A stretch of DNA of 53,703 bases from Desulfogranum marinum (GCF_016918565.1 NZ_JAFFQD010000037.1:1-53703), one strand, 5' to 3'. Counted from the first letter of the stretch, positions 25,028 through 33,445 are shown. The notes: generated from the letters alone by a model not told the origin. A program made the numbers and translations.

Positions 25028-25829
25028 ACTTTTTTTCTTTTTTTCTTTTTATAATTTTTACTTGTATATGCTCTCCTAACTCCTCTGCGGTTTCGAGGAT
25101 CGCTTGCTTGGAGACAAATCTGTCTGATTCAACGAAACTTTTTTTGCCGACATAACGGGCCTGGCAGCGGATTTTTGTTTGCCTGTACTTGGGGCTTAAC
25201 TTGTCTTTGATGAGCAGTTCCACCAAAGCCTTTGATACCCGGTCAACCGTGAATTGTGTCCGTGGCGTGTTGCCAATGAGAATGGACTCGACCCGGCGCA
25301 GATGAAAAGCGCGCCTGTCTCCAATCAGTAACTGATGACGTTCATGTTGCCCCAGGTAGGGCAGGGGGCAGTGGGCATAAAGAGGTATGCCAAACTCCAT
25401 TTCCAGTTCGACGTGCAGTTCTTTTTCGTTGCGGGAGATCACTTTTCCCCACACGATACTTTTTTCCTTCCGCTTGTATGTGCTGACCTCATCCATGCAG
25501 GCCGCTGTACTGAGGTTGGTATCGAGTATTCGCTTGATGGTGTTCCAGCCGCGCATGCTTTTCAGATCAATGGGTGTCTGCACAGGGCCGGTGGGATGAT
25601 CATGATAGCCAATCGCAGAAAGCTGTCCATCGGCAAAGACCACCACCACATTTTTCTGGTGCCAACGTGAGAGCATGGAGGAGAAGGTTCGCTCGATTTC
25701 CGCAATCACCTGGCCTCTGCTCAAGCCGTGTTTATCGACAAATGCACGTATGATGTGGTCGTATCCTGTTTCCATATTTTTCAGCTCAAAAAAATCCCTC
25801 CTATATACTCTTTTCCGGGGGCGGAACAT
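25017..25829 (-). CDS. NusA-like protein (S1/KH-type fold suspected)
   Basis: 270 residues, first gene of the leftward operon. Reading it against NusA gives the same order of blocks. An N-terminal helical section (~20-50, HIIRAFVDKHGLSRGQVIAE) comes first. An S1-like strand pattern follows (~125-185: IVWGKVISRNEKELHVELE, then a GDRRAFHLRRVE segment), then a KH-like section (~190-265: TQFTVDRVSKALVELLIKDK, RCQARYVGKKSF, then IQVKII). This similarity was judged by eye and is not proven. No Shine-Dalgarno precedes the ATG at 25829; AGGAGG lies inside the frame and could serve the ATG at 25775. A transcription or RNA-binding role is inference. Confidence 0.55.
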   Translation of the reverse strand: MFRPRKRVYRRDFFELKNMETGYDHIIRAFVDKHGLSRGQVIAEIERTFSSMLSRWHQKNVVVVFADGQLSAIGYHDHPTGPVQTPIDLKSMRGWNTIKRILDTNLSTAACMDEVSTYKRKEKSIVWGKVISRNEKELHVELEMEFGIPLYAHCPLPYLGQHERHQLLIGDRRAFHLRRVESILIGNTPRTQFTVDRVSKALVELLIKDKLSPKYRQTKIRCQARYVGKKSFVESDRFVSKQAILETAEELGEHIQVKIIKRKKEKKYAF

Positions 25830-26210
25830 TTTCAGTTGATTTTTTTCAAAAAAAGGATAATTTTTTATATATTATTCCACTTGATGCATTCAAGTAATCC
25901 CGCAAAGTCGGGAACTAGCTGGACTCCAGACAAAATGTTTCATCACTGCTGTGAACCTCTTTTGTTTTGTGGATGATCCTTGGAACCTACGTAGAGCCGA
26001 ATGGCACGTTCAGGCGCATAGTTTAATCGCAGAGGCGAACTTCTTTGCAGACGACCTGGGCAAATTCCCCTGCAGAAGTGCTGTATTCATTCTGCACATT
26101 CTTTTTTTCTTAGAAAAACGTCCAGGAGCATTGCGTCTTTTTGACGCTGCACAGTTTGTATATCTGTGCCTCATCAGGACTTTTTCCTCATAGAAAACCA
26201 CAAACCCCAA
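25830..26210. other. divergent intergenic region between the two mobile-element operons
   Basis: About 380 bp with no gene. It contains AT-rich sequence near 25850-25885, short inverted repeats CTTGA-TGCAT-TCAAG (~25883-25897) and CCCG-CAAAGT-CGGG (~25902), and a hairpin GCGTC-TTTTT-GACGC (~26132-26146). It must hold the promoters of both the leftward conjugation-type and the rightward DNA-processing operons and could host a shared regulator site. Confidence 0.45.
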
Positions 26211-26284
26211 ACCAGGGAGTGAAATTACATGCTCCCGACAGGGGTGGTGTTGTTTCACTCCACACGAGGAGGAAACAACACATG
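26211..26284 (+). promoter_or_regulatory. leader RNA switch, copy A (before Rad52-like gene)
   Basis: Hairpin GGGAG (26215-26219)/CTCCC (26232-26236), then the G-run AGGGGTGG, then strand 26247-26261 (GTGTTGTTTCACTCC). That strand pairs with 26268-26281 (GGAGGAAACAACAC) with one bulged base, covering the Shine-Dalgarno up to the ATG at 26282. Confidence 0.75.
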
Positions 26285-27046
26285 GCAGAAAAATTTTCAG
26301 AGAAAGTCGAACAGATTAATGCGGTACTTCGAAGCTATGGCAGTGAGGCGGTGCAAGAGATCAAGATGATGAAGGATGGTCAGGTGATCGGCCAAATTCG
26401 TTATGGGTACAAAGCCCAGTATGTTTTTGATGCTGTCAATGAGATCCTGCAGCCGGAAAACTGGCGCCATGAGATCGTCAGCAAAGAGATTTTTGACTTC
26501 CAGGCCGTGGTCGAAGTGAAGCTGTTTATTCGTATTGCTGGTGAGTGGCTTTGTAAGGGCTCCCAGACAGGACAGATGAACATTGTAAAAAAGAACGTTG
26601 GCGATGCCTATAAAGGGGCTGTAACTGATGCTATTCAAAAATGTTTTTCCCTAGTCTCCATCGGCTCTGATGCCTATCGAGGCTTGCTCAAAGCAGTGTA
26701 TTTCAGCGATGCCAACAACAAGCCATCAGCTCAGCCGAGACAACCTCAACCACAGCGACAACGACCCGCGCAAAATACGCAACCACGTTCCCATCAATCA
26801 AATCCGCCACCTCCCACAAGACCCCAACCGTCTCGCCAGCCGCATAACCAGGCCCAGAGACGTCCGCCTCAAAATCATCAAAGGCAGGCATTAGGCCCTG
26901 TCATTGATGGACTCAGCTATGATGTGAAAGGAAATTTCATCGTAGTGAAGGGTAAAACATGGGGAAAAACAGAGCTGTTGAAAGCAGATGGGTTCAGGTG
27001 GAACCCGGATGCCAAGCAATGGTGGAAGGAAGCGGCTGTGCATTAA
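26282..27046 (+). CDS. Rad52-like single-strand annealing protein
   Basis: 254 residues from the ATG behind GAGGAGG. The first ~150 residues match the Rad52/Rad22 annealing fold. Typical cues are YGYKAQYVFDAVNEIL and the core helix motif GDAYKGAVTDAIQKCFSL, followed by IGSDAYRGL. A Gln/Pro/Arg-rich disordered linker (~155-205) joins a C-terminal ~45-residue domain (GKTWGKTELLKADGFRWNPD, then WWK) of the type appended to phage and plasmid DNA proteins. It would anneal complementary single strands during recombination of the element. The next two genes encode a Cas4-like nuclease and an SSB, its natural partners. Confidence 0.85.
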   Translation: MAEKFSEKVEQINAVLRSYGSEAVQEIKMMKDGQVIGQIRYGYKAQYVFDAVNEILQPENWRHEIVSKEIFDFQAVVEVKLFIRIAGEWLCKGSQTGQMNIVKKNVGDAYKGAVTDAIQKCFSLVSIGSDAYRGLLKAVYFSDANNKPSAQPRQPQPQRQRPAQNTQPRSHQSNPPPPTRPQPSRQPHNQAQRRPPQNHQRQALGPVIDGLSYDVKGNFIVVKGKTWGKTELLKADGFRWNPDAKQWWKEAAVH

Positions 27047-27080
27047 GTGCACGGTAGAGGTTGATGTAATAACAACCCAC

Positions 27081-27158
27081 TGAGGGAGTGATACACTTTT
27101 CCCTCATAGGGGAAATCCGTGTGCACTTCCGGTGGTGTATTGAAGGAGAAAGCACATG
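27081..27158 (+). promoter_or_regulatory. leader RNA switch, copy B (before Cas4-like nuclease)
   Basis: Hairpin TGAGGGA (27081-27087)/TCCCTCA (27100-27106), then TAGGGGAAA, then strand TGTGCACTTCC (27120-27130). TGTGC pairs with GCACA at 27152-27156, and TTCC pairs with the Shine-Dalgarno GGAGAA. This is the weakest of the eight pairings but has the same order of parts. Confidence 0.65.
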
Positions 27159-28145
27159 GATACTATGAAAAAAATACTGCATCAAAGTTTGCAAAAACTT
27201 TCAGAGCAACACACCAAACAAACGCTTGGAGATCGCAGAAACTACCTGGGCGCCTCAGACGTAGGTGCTTGCCCTCGCAAGGTCATCCTTGATCGGATCA
27301 ATCAACCTGAGCATGATTTGGCTACTCTGCTTCGCTTTCAGCGAGGACACAAGGCCGAAGATATTCTCGCCGAGGCATATACTGCAGGTGGTTACAGTAA
27401 CTTTGAGCGACAAGTGGAAATTGATATTTCAACCGATAACGTTCCCTGCTTAGTCCATATTGACTTTGTTTTTACGTCAGCAGCAAAAAAAGAAAAAACC
27501 ATCGTCGAAGTAAAATCCGGCAAAATTCCGGAAACCGTCTACAGCTCCTGGGAGTCGCAGTTGTATTTGCAGATGGGAGCCCTGGCGAAAAAGTATCCTG
27601 CGTATACGATCAAGGGTGCTATTTTGTCATTGGATCTGAGTGAAGGAGATGCCGAGATATTTAACAGCTATACCCCAAATGATCGACTCTTTACCGCGTT
27701 GGTACAACGGTGTGAGCACATCTGGCATGACTATCAGCAGACGCTCAACGGGCAAGAGGTTGAATTACAAACCAATGTGAGCCCGCTGTGCGGTTTTTGC
27801 AGTCATATCCAAACGTGCCCTCGGTTTCAAGCTGATGATCTGGATTATCCAGAAATGATACACTATGTGCAGGAATTTGAAGGGTATCGGCAGGCGGAGA
27901 AGGAGAGCAAAAAGCGAGTTGCCAACCATAAAAATGCGCTGTTGGGGATGGTAAATGCCAGAGGGAGCTTTCGCTCAGGCGGCTACCTGTTCAAAAAGGT
28001 TACCCGTACACGGCAAACCTTGGACAAGGATCGTTTAAGCAGGTTTTTGGCTGATAACGGTGTCGCTATGTCCGAATTTGAGCGATCTTCCACCTTTTCA
28101 TTTTTAGATATCAAGAAGGCGCCCAAAGAGAAACAACCACAATAA
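27156..28145 (+). CDS. Cas4/RecB-like PD-(D/E)XK nuclease with Fe-S cysteines
   Basis: 329 residues. The nuclease core shows D103 in HIDFVF, E118 and K120 in VEVKSGK, and a QxxxY helix near 135-140. Four Cys sit in the Cas4/AddB layout: C39 (GACPRK) near the N terminus, then C212-x2-C215-x5-C221 (CGFCSHIQTC). This layout builds a 4Fe-4S staple around the nuclease. A charged helical tail follows. Such enzymes resect DNA ends to give single strands for an annealing protein. It lies between the Rad52-like and SSB genes and has its own leader element. Confidence 0.87.
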   Translation: MDTMKKILHQSLQKLSEQHTKQTLGDRRNYLGASDVGACPRKVILDRINQPEHDLATLLRFQRGHKAEDILAEAYTAGGYSNFERQVEIDISTDNVPCLVHIDFVFTSAAKKEKTIVEVKSGKIPETVYSSWESQLYLQMGALAKKYPAYTIKGAILSLDLSEGDAEIFNSYTPNDRLFTALVQRCEHIWHDYQQTLNGQEVELQTNVSPLCGFCSHIQTCPRFQADDLDYPEMIHYVQEFEGYRQAEKESKKRVANHKNALLGMVNARGSFRSGGYLFKKVTRTRQTLDKDRLSRFLADNGVAMSEFERSSTFSFLDIKKAPKEKQPQ

Positions 28146-28184
28146 CCCAACCCATCTTAGCTGATGAGATGACCTCAGCCCAAC

Positions 28185-28266
28185 CAGGGGAACAGACTTC
28201 CCCATGGTGGGGATTTCTCTATTCTCCTGGCAATCTTTTTTATTATTTTCAAGGAGAACACTCATG
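28185..28266 (+). promoter_or_regulatory. leader RNA switch, copy C (before ssb)
   Basis: Hairpin GGGGAA (28187-28192)/TTCCCC (28198-28203), then ATGGTGGGG, then strand TTCTCCT (28222-28228), which is exactly complementary to the Shine-Dalgarno AGGAGAA at 28252-28258, 6 nt before the ATG. Confidence 0.75.
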
Positions 28267-28605
28267 CAAAAGACATTTCTGATCGGCAATCTTGGCAACG
28301 ATCCTGAACTTCGAGACTCGAACGGCACACCTGTCTGTAACTTTTCAATGGCTACCACTGAGCGCTGGAAAGATCGGCAGGGCAATAAGCAGGAAAAAAC
28401 CGAGTGGCATAAGATCGTTGCTTGGGGCGACCTGGCTCACATTTGTGCGCAGTATCTTCGTAAAGGATCGAAGGTCCATATTGAAGGCAAAAACAGAACG
28501 CGTAAGTGGACCGATCAACAAGGCATGGAACGGTATGTCACTGAGGTTCACGCAAAGGAAATGGAGATGCTGGGGCATGCTTCCTCTGATGATTGTCCAT
28601 TTTAG
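28264..28605 (+). CDS. ssb: single-stranded DNA-binding protein
   Basis: 113 residues from the ATG at 28264, chosen because AAGGAGAA precedes it and the OB-fold begins there. OB-fold cues: FLIGNLGNDPELRDSNG, CNFSMATTERWKD, TEWHKIVAWGDLA, YLRKGSKVHIEGK and TRKWTDQQG. The protein ends in an acidic-hydrophobic tip (SDDCPF) resembling the usual D-D-D-I-P-F interaction tail, so contacts with recombination partners are probably kept. It is short, with almost no linker, as in many element-borne SSBs. The stop is 10 bp before the methyltransferase start, which has GGGGTG in between. Confidence 0.95.
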   Translation: MQKTFLIGNLGNDPELRDSNGTPVCNFSMATTERWKDRQGNKQEKTEWHKIVAWGDLAHICAQYLRKGSKVHIEGKNRTRKWTDQQGMERYVTEVHAKEMEMLGHASSDDCPF

Positions 28606-28615
28606 GGGGTGAAGC

Positions 28616-29654
28616 ATGGCACGATTAGCATCCCAGGCAAAAGCAGGTTTTTATCCAACACCGGATACGGTCTGCGACCTCCTCATACAAAAAATAGAGT
28701 TTGCAGATGGAGCGCGGTGCTGCGATCCGTGTTGTGGCGAGGGCAAGACACTCTCCCGTCTAACGCAGAGCGCTGCCACCATGACCTTACGGTGTTGAGT
28801 TGGATCATCAACGAGCACAAACAGCCAGAACCAGGCTGCAGAACGTTATCTGGGGCGACGCCTTAACAGAAGTACGGGTCAGCTCCGATTGTTTCAATCT
28901 GCTGTACCTGAACCCACCATACGACAAGGCTCTTGCCGGAGACGGCAAGGCAAAGCGTGTGGAGGAACAGTTTCTCAGGCGTTATGGTGGTACGGTGAAG
29001 CACGGTAGCTATCTGCTGTTGGTTATTCCGTATTATGTGCTCAAACACTGCGCAAAACCGCTGTCCCGTCATTTTCAGGATATACAGGTTTTTTGCTTTC
29101 CTGAAAGCGAGTTTGCAGCATTTAGGCAATGCGTGGTTATTGGCCGGAAAAGAAGGCTGGCCCTCAAAAAAGAAGCGCAACAGATTCAACAGACCCTTGA
29201 ATCCTATGCAAGCCTGTTGCCGGCTGTTTTTCTGACCATGGTGCCTCCTTTGGAGGAAGCGCCAGTGATGAAGATCCCTGCCGCAGACGGTCCTGTAAGA
29301 ACGTTTCAAGGAACAAAAATAGATCCTCTGCAGGCGCTGCCTGTTATCAAAAAAGCTGAGATTCTGTCCGGCGTATTGGCAGAATTAGCACCAAAGAAGA
29401 AAAACTCCATTCGTCCACTTACCCCTCTTGAAAATGGTCACCTGGCTCTGCTATTGGCCGGCGGCTTTATGAATGGTGCTGTCGAAAAAGACGGGCGGCA
29501 ATTGGTCATCAAGGGTGTGGTCAGTAAAGCTGAACAGGTCATCAAATCAAGCGGTGACGGATCAGGTACAGGCTCGATCACGACCAGGGACCAATATAAA
29601 CCGACTGTCAAGGTCATCGACCTGCAGACAGCAGAGTTGTTTACCATTCAATAG
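28616..29654 (+). pseudogene. DNA methyltransferase-like gene (NPPY motif) with a frameshift
   Basis: The first frame (28616-28798) gives FYPTPDTVCDLLIQ and DPCCGEGKTLSRL, the SAM-binding start of an N6-adenine methyltransferase fold. Sense then continues in the +1 frame from about 28785 (YGVELDHQRAQTARTRL) through YLNPPYD, the catalytic motif, to the stop at 29654. One extra base, or two missing, near 28780 explains the break. Everything else is intact over ~345 codons. Options are a recent inactivating mutation, a sequencing error or, less likely, recoding. It has no leader of its own and relies on coupling to ssb. Confidence 0.8.
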
Positions 29655-29769
29655 GAGGAACTTTTAAGTTTTTTTGGCACGATAAACTCAGCAACCTGGC
29701 GTTCCCGTAGCGTATCAATTCGTGTGGAGCCAACAGGTTATACTCAAAAAATACTACAACCCATGTTCG

Positions 29770-29826
29770 CGGGAGAGACATCCTCCCTGGTGGGGGTATC
29801 TTCCGCGGTAAAGGAGAGATACTATG
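29770..29826 (+). promoter_or_regulatory. leader RNA switch, copy E (before 29824 gene)
   Basis: Hairpin GGGAG (29771-29775)/CTCCC (29783-29787), then TGGTGGGGG, then GTATCTTCC (29796-29804), which pairs with GGAGAGATAC (29813-29822) with one bulge. This buries the Shine-Dalgarno just before the ATG at 29824. Confidence 0.75.
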
Positions 29827-30375
29827 GAATTTCTCACTGTACAATGCGTAGGATACATCACCTATAGCGATGCCCTTATTGCAAGGATTGTCCAAAATGA
29901 GTTCCTCGCATTTCTTTTGAGCCTTATCGGTTCACCTGCTCATATTCAAGCTTCATCAGCCGTTTTATTTGGTGGTGACGCTTGCCGAGTAACCCAAAGC
30001 GACATCGATCTGGATGTACAGGTAACCTTTACTGCTGGCGAGTTGCGAACCTATCGTAATCGTAAGATCGGTAACACGGTCAACAAGGTTATGGTTTGTC
30101 CTCAACTCTTCACGGATGTAACGCAGAGTGCGGTCGTTTTTGGACCCAATATGTCCACTGTGCAGGAACGGGCCTTTTTGCGTTTTGATGCGGCAACCAA
30201 TGTGCCGTTGAAACGTGAGTGGCAAGGCTGGTTATGGGATGAGATCCTGCAACCTGAAAAACTGTATTCCTTTGGCAGTGATGAGCTGCAGGAGGCCTAT
30301 CTTATCCAGTGGCCAGATGAAACGGTAGTAGAAGAGCGGATAGTAGAAGGGGTGAAACGTAACTACCTCGATTAA
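29824..30375 (+). CDS. hypothetical protein of the DNA-processing module
   Basis: 183 residues, soluble, no signal peptide. The N-terminal half is rich in beta-type sequence (FLTVQCVGYITYSDALIARI, LDVQVTFTAG); the C-terminal half has a WQGWLWDEILQP segment and an acidic tail. There are no recognisable catalytic motifs and I do not recognise the family. It has its own leader element and lies between the methyltransferase and helicase genes, so a role in DNA processing of the element is plausible but unproven. Confidence 0.65.
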   Translation: MEFLTVQCVGYITYSDALIARIVQNEFLAFLLSLIGSPAHIQASSAVLFGGDACRVTQSDIDLDVQVTFTAGELRTYRNRKIGNTVNKVMVCPQLFTDVTQSAVVFGPNMSTVQERAFLRFDAATNVPLKREWQGWLWDEILQPEKLYSFGSDELQEAYLIQWPDETVVEERIVEGVKRNYLD

Positions 30376-30390
30376 CCATTTCCTTGTTTC

Positions 30391-30460
30391 AAGGGGAGAG
30401 AGACACTCCCCTGGCGGGAGCATTGTTTATCTTCCCTGCAATTAAAGAGGATAGACAATG
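30391..30460 (+). promoter_or_regulatory. leader RNA switch, copy F (before helicase)
   Basis: Hairpin GGGGAG (30393-30398)/CTCCCC (30406-30411), then TGGCGGGAG, then CATTGTTTATCTTC (30421-30434). That strand pairs over 14 positions (three G-U) with GAGGATAGACAATG (30447-30460), burying both the Shine-Dalgarno and the start codon. It is the clearest copy. Confidence 0.8.
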
Positions 30461-32803
30461 ACAACAGCAGTCCTTGACCCTCCTGATAAAGAACAGGAAG
30501 AACATAAGACCATACAATTAGCTGATTTTCTTGATGAATGGGGTGCTATTTTAAAAGCCCAAGTCATCGAGAACATGGACCCGGTGTATACGCCGAAAGC
30601 GGAAGATGCGTGGGACCAAGCAGCACGAAAAAAAATGATAAATCTTGTCCGCCCTCCGTTTGAGTCGCAAATCAAGCGAGGTATTTTGCCGGTGGCAAGA
30701 TCACTCTACAAAGAAGATTATAAAGCGGCCACCCTGGTTGGGGAAATGGGCACAGGCAAAACCTTTATGGGGCTTGCCATTGCTTTTCTTGACCCACGAC
30801 CCAATAAGCGGATCTGTATCCAATGCCCTGGGCATTTGGTGAAGAAATGGATCAGGGAGGCGCAGCAGACCATACCTGATTGTGTCTGCCATAATCTCAA
30901 CAACAAAAGCCTTTCCCGGTTGATTGCGCACAAACAACAGGCCACCAAGCCAGTTGGTACCGAAGTGTGGGTCATTGGCAAGGAACGGGCAAAACTTCAT
31001 TTTCAACGAAAAAAACAAACCATTTATCGACGTGGCGCAGAGTGTTGTCCTGAGTGCGGTCAGCCCATTGAAGATGGCAGTGAGAAGGCTCCGATCTGTG
31101 AGCATTGTCATGCCAGGATGTGGGCAGCTGACCGGGATAAAGTACGGCGCTATGCCAAAGCTGAGTTCATCAAGAGATTTCTTCCGAAAAACTCGATCGA
31201 TCTGCTCATTCTTGATGAGCTCCATGAGCTCAAAGGCGGAGGCACTGCCCAAGGGCAGGCCATGAGCTGCCTGACGACCCGCTCCCGTAAGGTTCTGTCT
31301 TTGACAGGTACGCTTATGGGGGGCTACGCAAAAGATCTTTTTTTTATTCTTTGGCGCATGTTTCCGCGCCTGATGAAAGACAATGGATTTGCGTATGGGA
31401 GGACCATGCAGTTTGCGGAGCGCTATGGCGTTGTTGAGCGAACCTATGACAGTAAAGATATTGTCGCCAGCTTAAATGCAGCCAGTATAGGCCGTAAAAT
31501 GGGGAGGTCCAGGGTTAAGGAGTCACCGGGGATCTCGCCCCTGCTCTTGCCGGACCTGCTGCTAGAGCGGTCAGCCTTTGTGCGGCTGGCTGATATTAGC
31601 GATCAGTTGCCGGACTATGATGAAATCATCGTACCGGTGGATATGGTTGACCAACAAAGAGAAGAATATGACCGGTTAGCCAACGAGCTGATGTGTGCCA
31701 CCCAACAGGCCTTGGCCTGTGGTGACATGCGACTGTTGGGCAAGATGCTGCAGGCCTTGCTTGCCTATCCCGATGGTTGTCGTCGTGCAGAGTGTGTGAC
31801 CCTGGAACGTAATGGGATAGAGGAGATTGTCGGTACTGCCGAAGCTCTTAATATTGATTTCTTACCAAAAGAGGCGCACCTGCTCCAGATCCTCCAGGCT
31901 GAAAAGAGGGAAGGGCGCAAGGCTGCAATTTTTGTCGAGCATACCGGTACCAGAGACCTCCTTCCTGAGCTGACGGAAAGACTCGCGAAAAATGGCATCT
32001 CGCCATTGGTTCTTCGGAGCCAGGCGGTCAAGCCGGAACATCGTGAAGAATGGTTAAAGGTGAAGATGGCAACAGGGCTCTATGACTGTTTGCTCTGTAA
32101 TCCTAATTTGGTGAAAACCGGGTTAGACCTGCTTGAATTCCCAACCATTGTCTTTTTTCAGTGCGGCTATTCCGTGTTTACACTCAGGCAGGCAAGCCGC
32201 CGGTCCTGGCGTATCGGTCAGGATAAACCGGTTCGGGTCTTTTTTATGGCCTATGCCGGGACCATGCAGGACCAGGCTTTATCGCTGATGGCGCAAAAGA
32301 TGGAAACATCGTTGGCGGTTGAGGGTGAGCTGTCTGGTCAGGGACTGGCAGCATTATCAGAATCGGAAAATAGCATGATGTATGAACTTGCCAAGGCGTT
32401 AACCGGCAAGCAATCGACACCGAGCATGACTGATGCCTGGACCAGGTATACAGAGCGTTCTCTCGTTGCCGGCTTGGCACTGGATGATGATCAGGCCGTA
32501 GAGGAAAACACAACCACCACTATTCAAACTACCACAACCATTAAAACAGCTACCGGCTCCGCTTCTATTACCCGTGAATACGTGGTGAGGGGCAAGGTGC
32601 ATATCCAGAGCGATGGTGCGGTGGTGTATGTCAATCGCAACCGGTTTGACCTCCAGGAAGGCAATGTCTTCTGGAACGGGAGAAAAGTCGGTTGGTATGA
32701 TCGACAGGGCTGTGGCGAAATTAATCAAAAGCCGATTCGGATCTACCGGCCAGAGCGAACTGCTTGTTTTGTCCTGGCTGAAGTTCGAGAAAAAACGGCA
32801 TAA
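30458..32803 (+). CDS. Snf2-like superfamily 2 helicase/ATPase with zinc motif
   Basis: 781 residues. Walker A GEMGTGKT at ~94-101, motif II LILDELHELKG at ~250, and SLTGTLMGG as motif III. The second RecA lobe contains QASRRSWRIGQDKPVRV, the RIGQ-type motif VI of Snf2/Rad54-like translocases. A four-Cys zinc-binding insert (CCPECG...CEHCH, ~residues 198-225) sits between motifs Ia and II. The C-terminal ~110 residues contain a Thr-rich linker and a small beta-rich domain. It probably translocates on DNA or remodels DNA-protein complexes during transfer or replication of the element. It has its own leader element. Confidence 0.88.
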   Translation: MTTAVLDPPDKEQEEHKTIQLADFLDEWGAILKAQVIENMDPVYTPKAEDAWDQAARKKMINLVRPPFESQIKRGILPVARSLYKEDYKAATLVGEMGTGKTFMGLAIAFLDPRPNKRICIQCPGHLVKKWIREAQQTIPDCVCHNLNNKSLSRLIAHKQQATKPVGTEVWVIGKERAKLHFQRKKQTIYRRGAECCPECGQPIEDGSEKAPICEHCHARMWAADRDKVRRYAKAEFIKRFLPKNSIDLLILDELHELKGGGTAQGQAMSCLTTRSRKVLSLTGTLMGGYAKDLFFILWRMFPRLMKDNGFAYGRTMQFAERYGVVERTYDSKDIVASLNAASIGRKMGRSRVKESPGISPLLLPDLLLERSAFVRLADISDQLPDYDEIIVPVDMVDQQREEYDRLANELMCATQQALACGDMRLLGKMLQALLAYPDGCRRAECVTLERNGIEEIVGTAEALNIDFLPKEAHLLQILQAEKREGRKAAIFVEHTGTRDLLPELTERLAKNGISPLVLRSQAVKPEHREEWLKVKMATGLYDCLLCNPNLVKTGLDLLEFPTIVFFQCGYSVFTLRQASRRSWRIGQDKPVRVFFMAYAGTMQDQALSLMAQKMETSLAVEGELSGQGLAALSESENSMMYELAKALTGKQSTPSMTDAWTRYTERSLVAGLALDDDQAVEENTTTTIQTTTTIKTATGSASITREYVVRGKVHIQSDGAVVYVNRNRFDLQEGNVFWNGRKVGWYDRQGCGEINQKPIRIYRPERTACFVLAEVREKTA

Positions 32804-32822
32804 ATAAAAAAACTCACCTTGT

Positions 32823-32887
32823 CAGGGGGAACAATCCCCTGCAGGGGGTATTGGTTTCTCCCGCTGATCAAAAGGAGATACGCAATG
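32823..32887 (+). promoter_or_regulatory. leader RNA switch, copy G (before radC)
   Basis: Hairpin AGGGG (32824-32828)/CCCCT (32836-32840), then TGCAGGGGG, then TATTGGTTTCTCC (32849-32861). TCTCC pairs with GGAGA (32874-32878), and TATTG with CAATG (32883-32887), which includes the start codon. Confidence 0.75.
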
Positions 32888-33364
32888 CTTTTCATCAAAG
32901 ATCCGGACGGTGATTATCGTCCTGCACCCCAAAAACAGGTCCTCGCTGAGGCTAACAAGCTGGCGGGCGACCAACTGCGACGTGGTCAGTCTATTGTCTC
33001 TGCAGAATGTGCCAAAGCTGTTATCGGCTGTAAGCTCCATGGCAAGCAGTGTGAAGTCTTTGCCTGTCTGTTCTTGGACGCCCAACATAGGGTGCTTGCA
33101 TTCAAGGAGATGTTCAGAGGGACGATTAATAAAACCACTGTGCATCCCAGAGAAATTATTAAGGAGGCGTTGTGGCTCAATGCTGAGGCGATCATCTTGG
33201 CGCATAATCATCCGTCAGGCTGCAATCGACCGAGCCAGCAGGATATAACGCTCACCCAAAACCTGGTAGAAATTTTAAAGGTTGTTGATGTGCGGATTCT
33301 CGATCACCTGATTGTGGGTGAGGAGATAACCGCATTTTCAGACCTTAAACTTTTACCAGTATAA
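32885..33364 (+). CDS. radC: RadC-like JAMM/MPN+ domain protein
   Basis: 159 residues from the ATG at 32885 behind AAAGGAGA. The JAMM metalloprotease-like core is complete: LDAQHRVLAFKEMFRGT, VHPREIIKEAL, then HNHPSG followed after eight residues by Asp (AHNHPSGCNRPSQQD). The N-terminal helix-hairpin-helix of chromosomal RadC is absent, giving the short form usual on plasmids and integrative elements. The molecular role of RadC is unsettled in the literature. It lies in the DNA-processing run and has its own leader. Confidence 0.93.
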   Translation: MLFIKDPDGDYRPAPQKQVLAEANKLAGDQLRRGQSIVSAECAKAVIGCKLHGKQCEVFACLFLDAQHRVLAFKEMFRGTINKTTVHPREIIKEALWLNAEAIILAHNHPSGCNRPSQQDITLTQNLVEILKVVDVRILDHLIVGEEITAFSDLKLLPV

Positions 33365-33379
33365 GAACCCAGATCCTCT

Positions 33380-33445
33380 AAAGGGGCAGCTCTGTCCCTT
33401 GCAGGGAGAGTCTTGCCCCTTTTTTTATGCAGGAGGCAAGACATG
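33380..33445 (+). promoter_or_regulatory. leader RNA switch, copy H (before 33443 gene)
   Basis: Hairpin AAGGGGCA (33381-33388)/TGTCCCTT (33393-33400), then GCAGGGAGA, then GTCTTGCCCC (33410-33419), which pairs with GGAGGCAAGAC (33432-33442; one bulge) right up to the ATG. Here a T7 tract follows the CCCC strand, so the alternative GGG/CCC hairpin would look like a terminator. Confidence 0.75.

Noticed and set aside
26000-26016. TGGCAC...GGCGC as a sigma-54 promoter
   Set aside because: The -12 element lacks TTGC at the required spacing.
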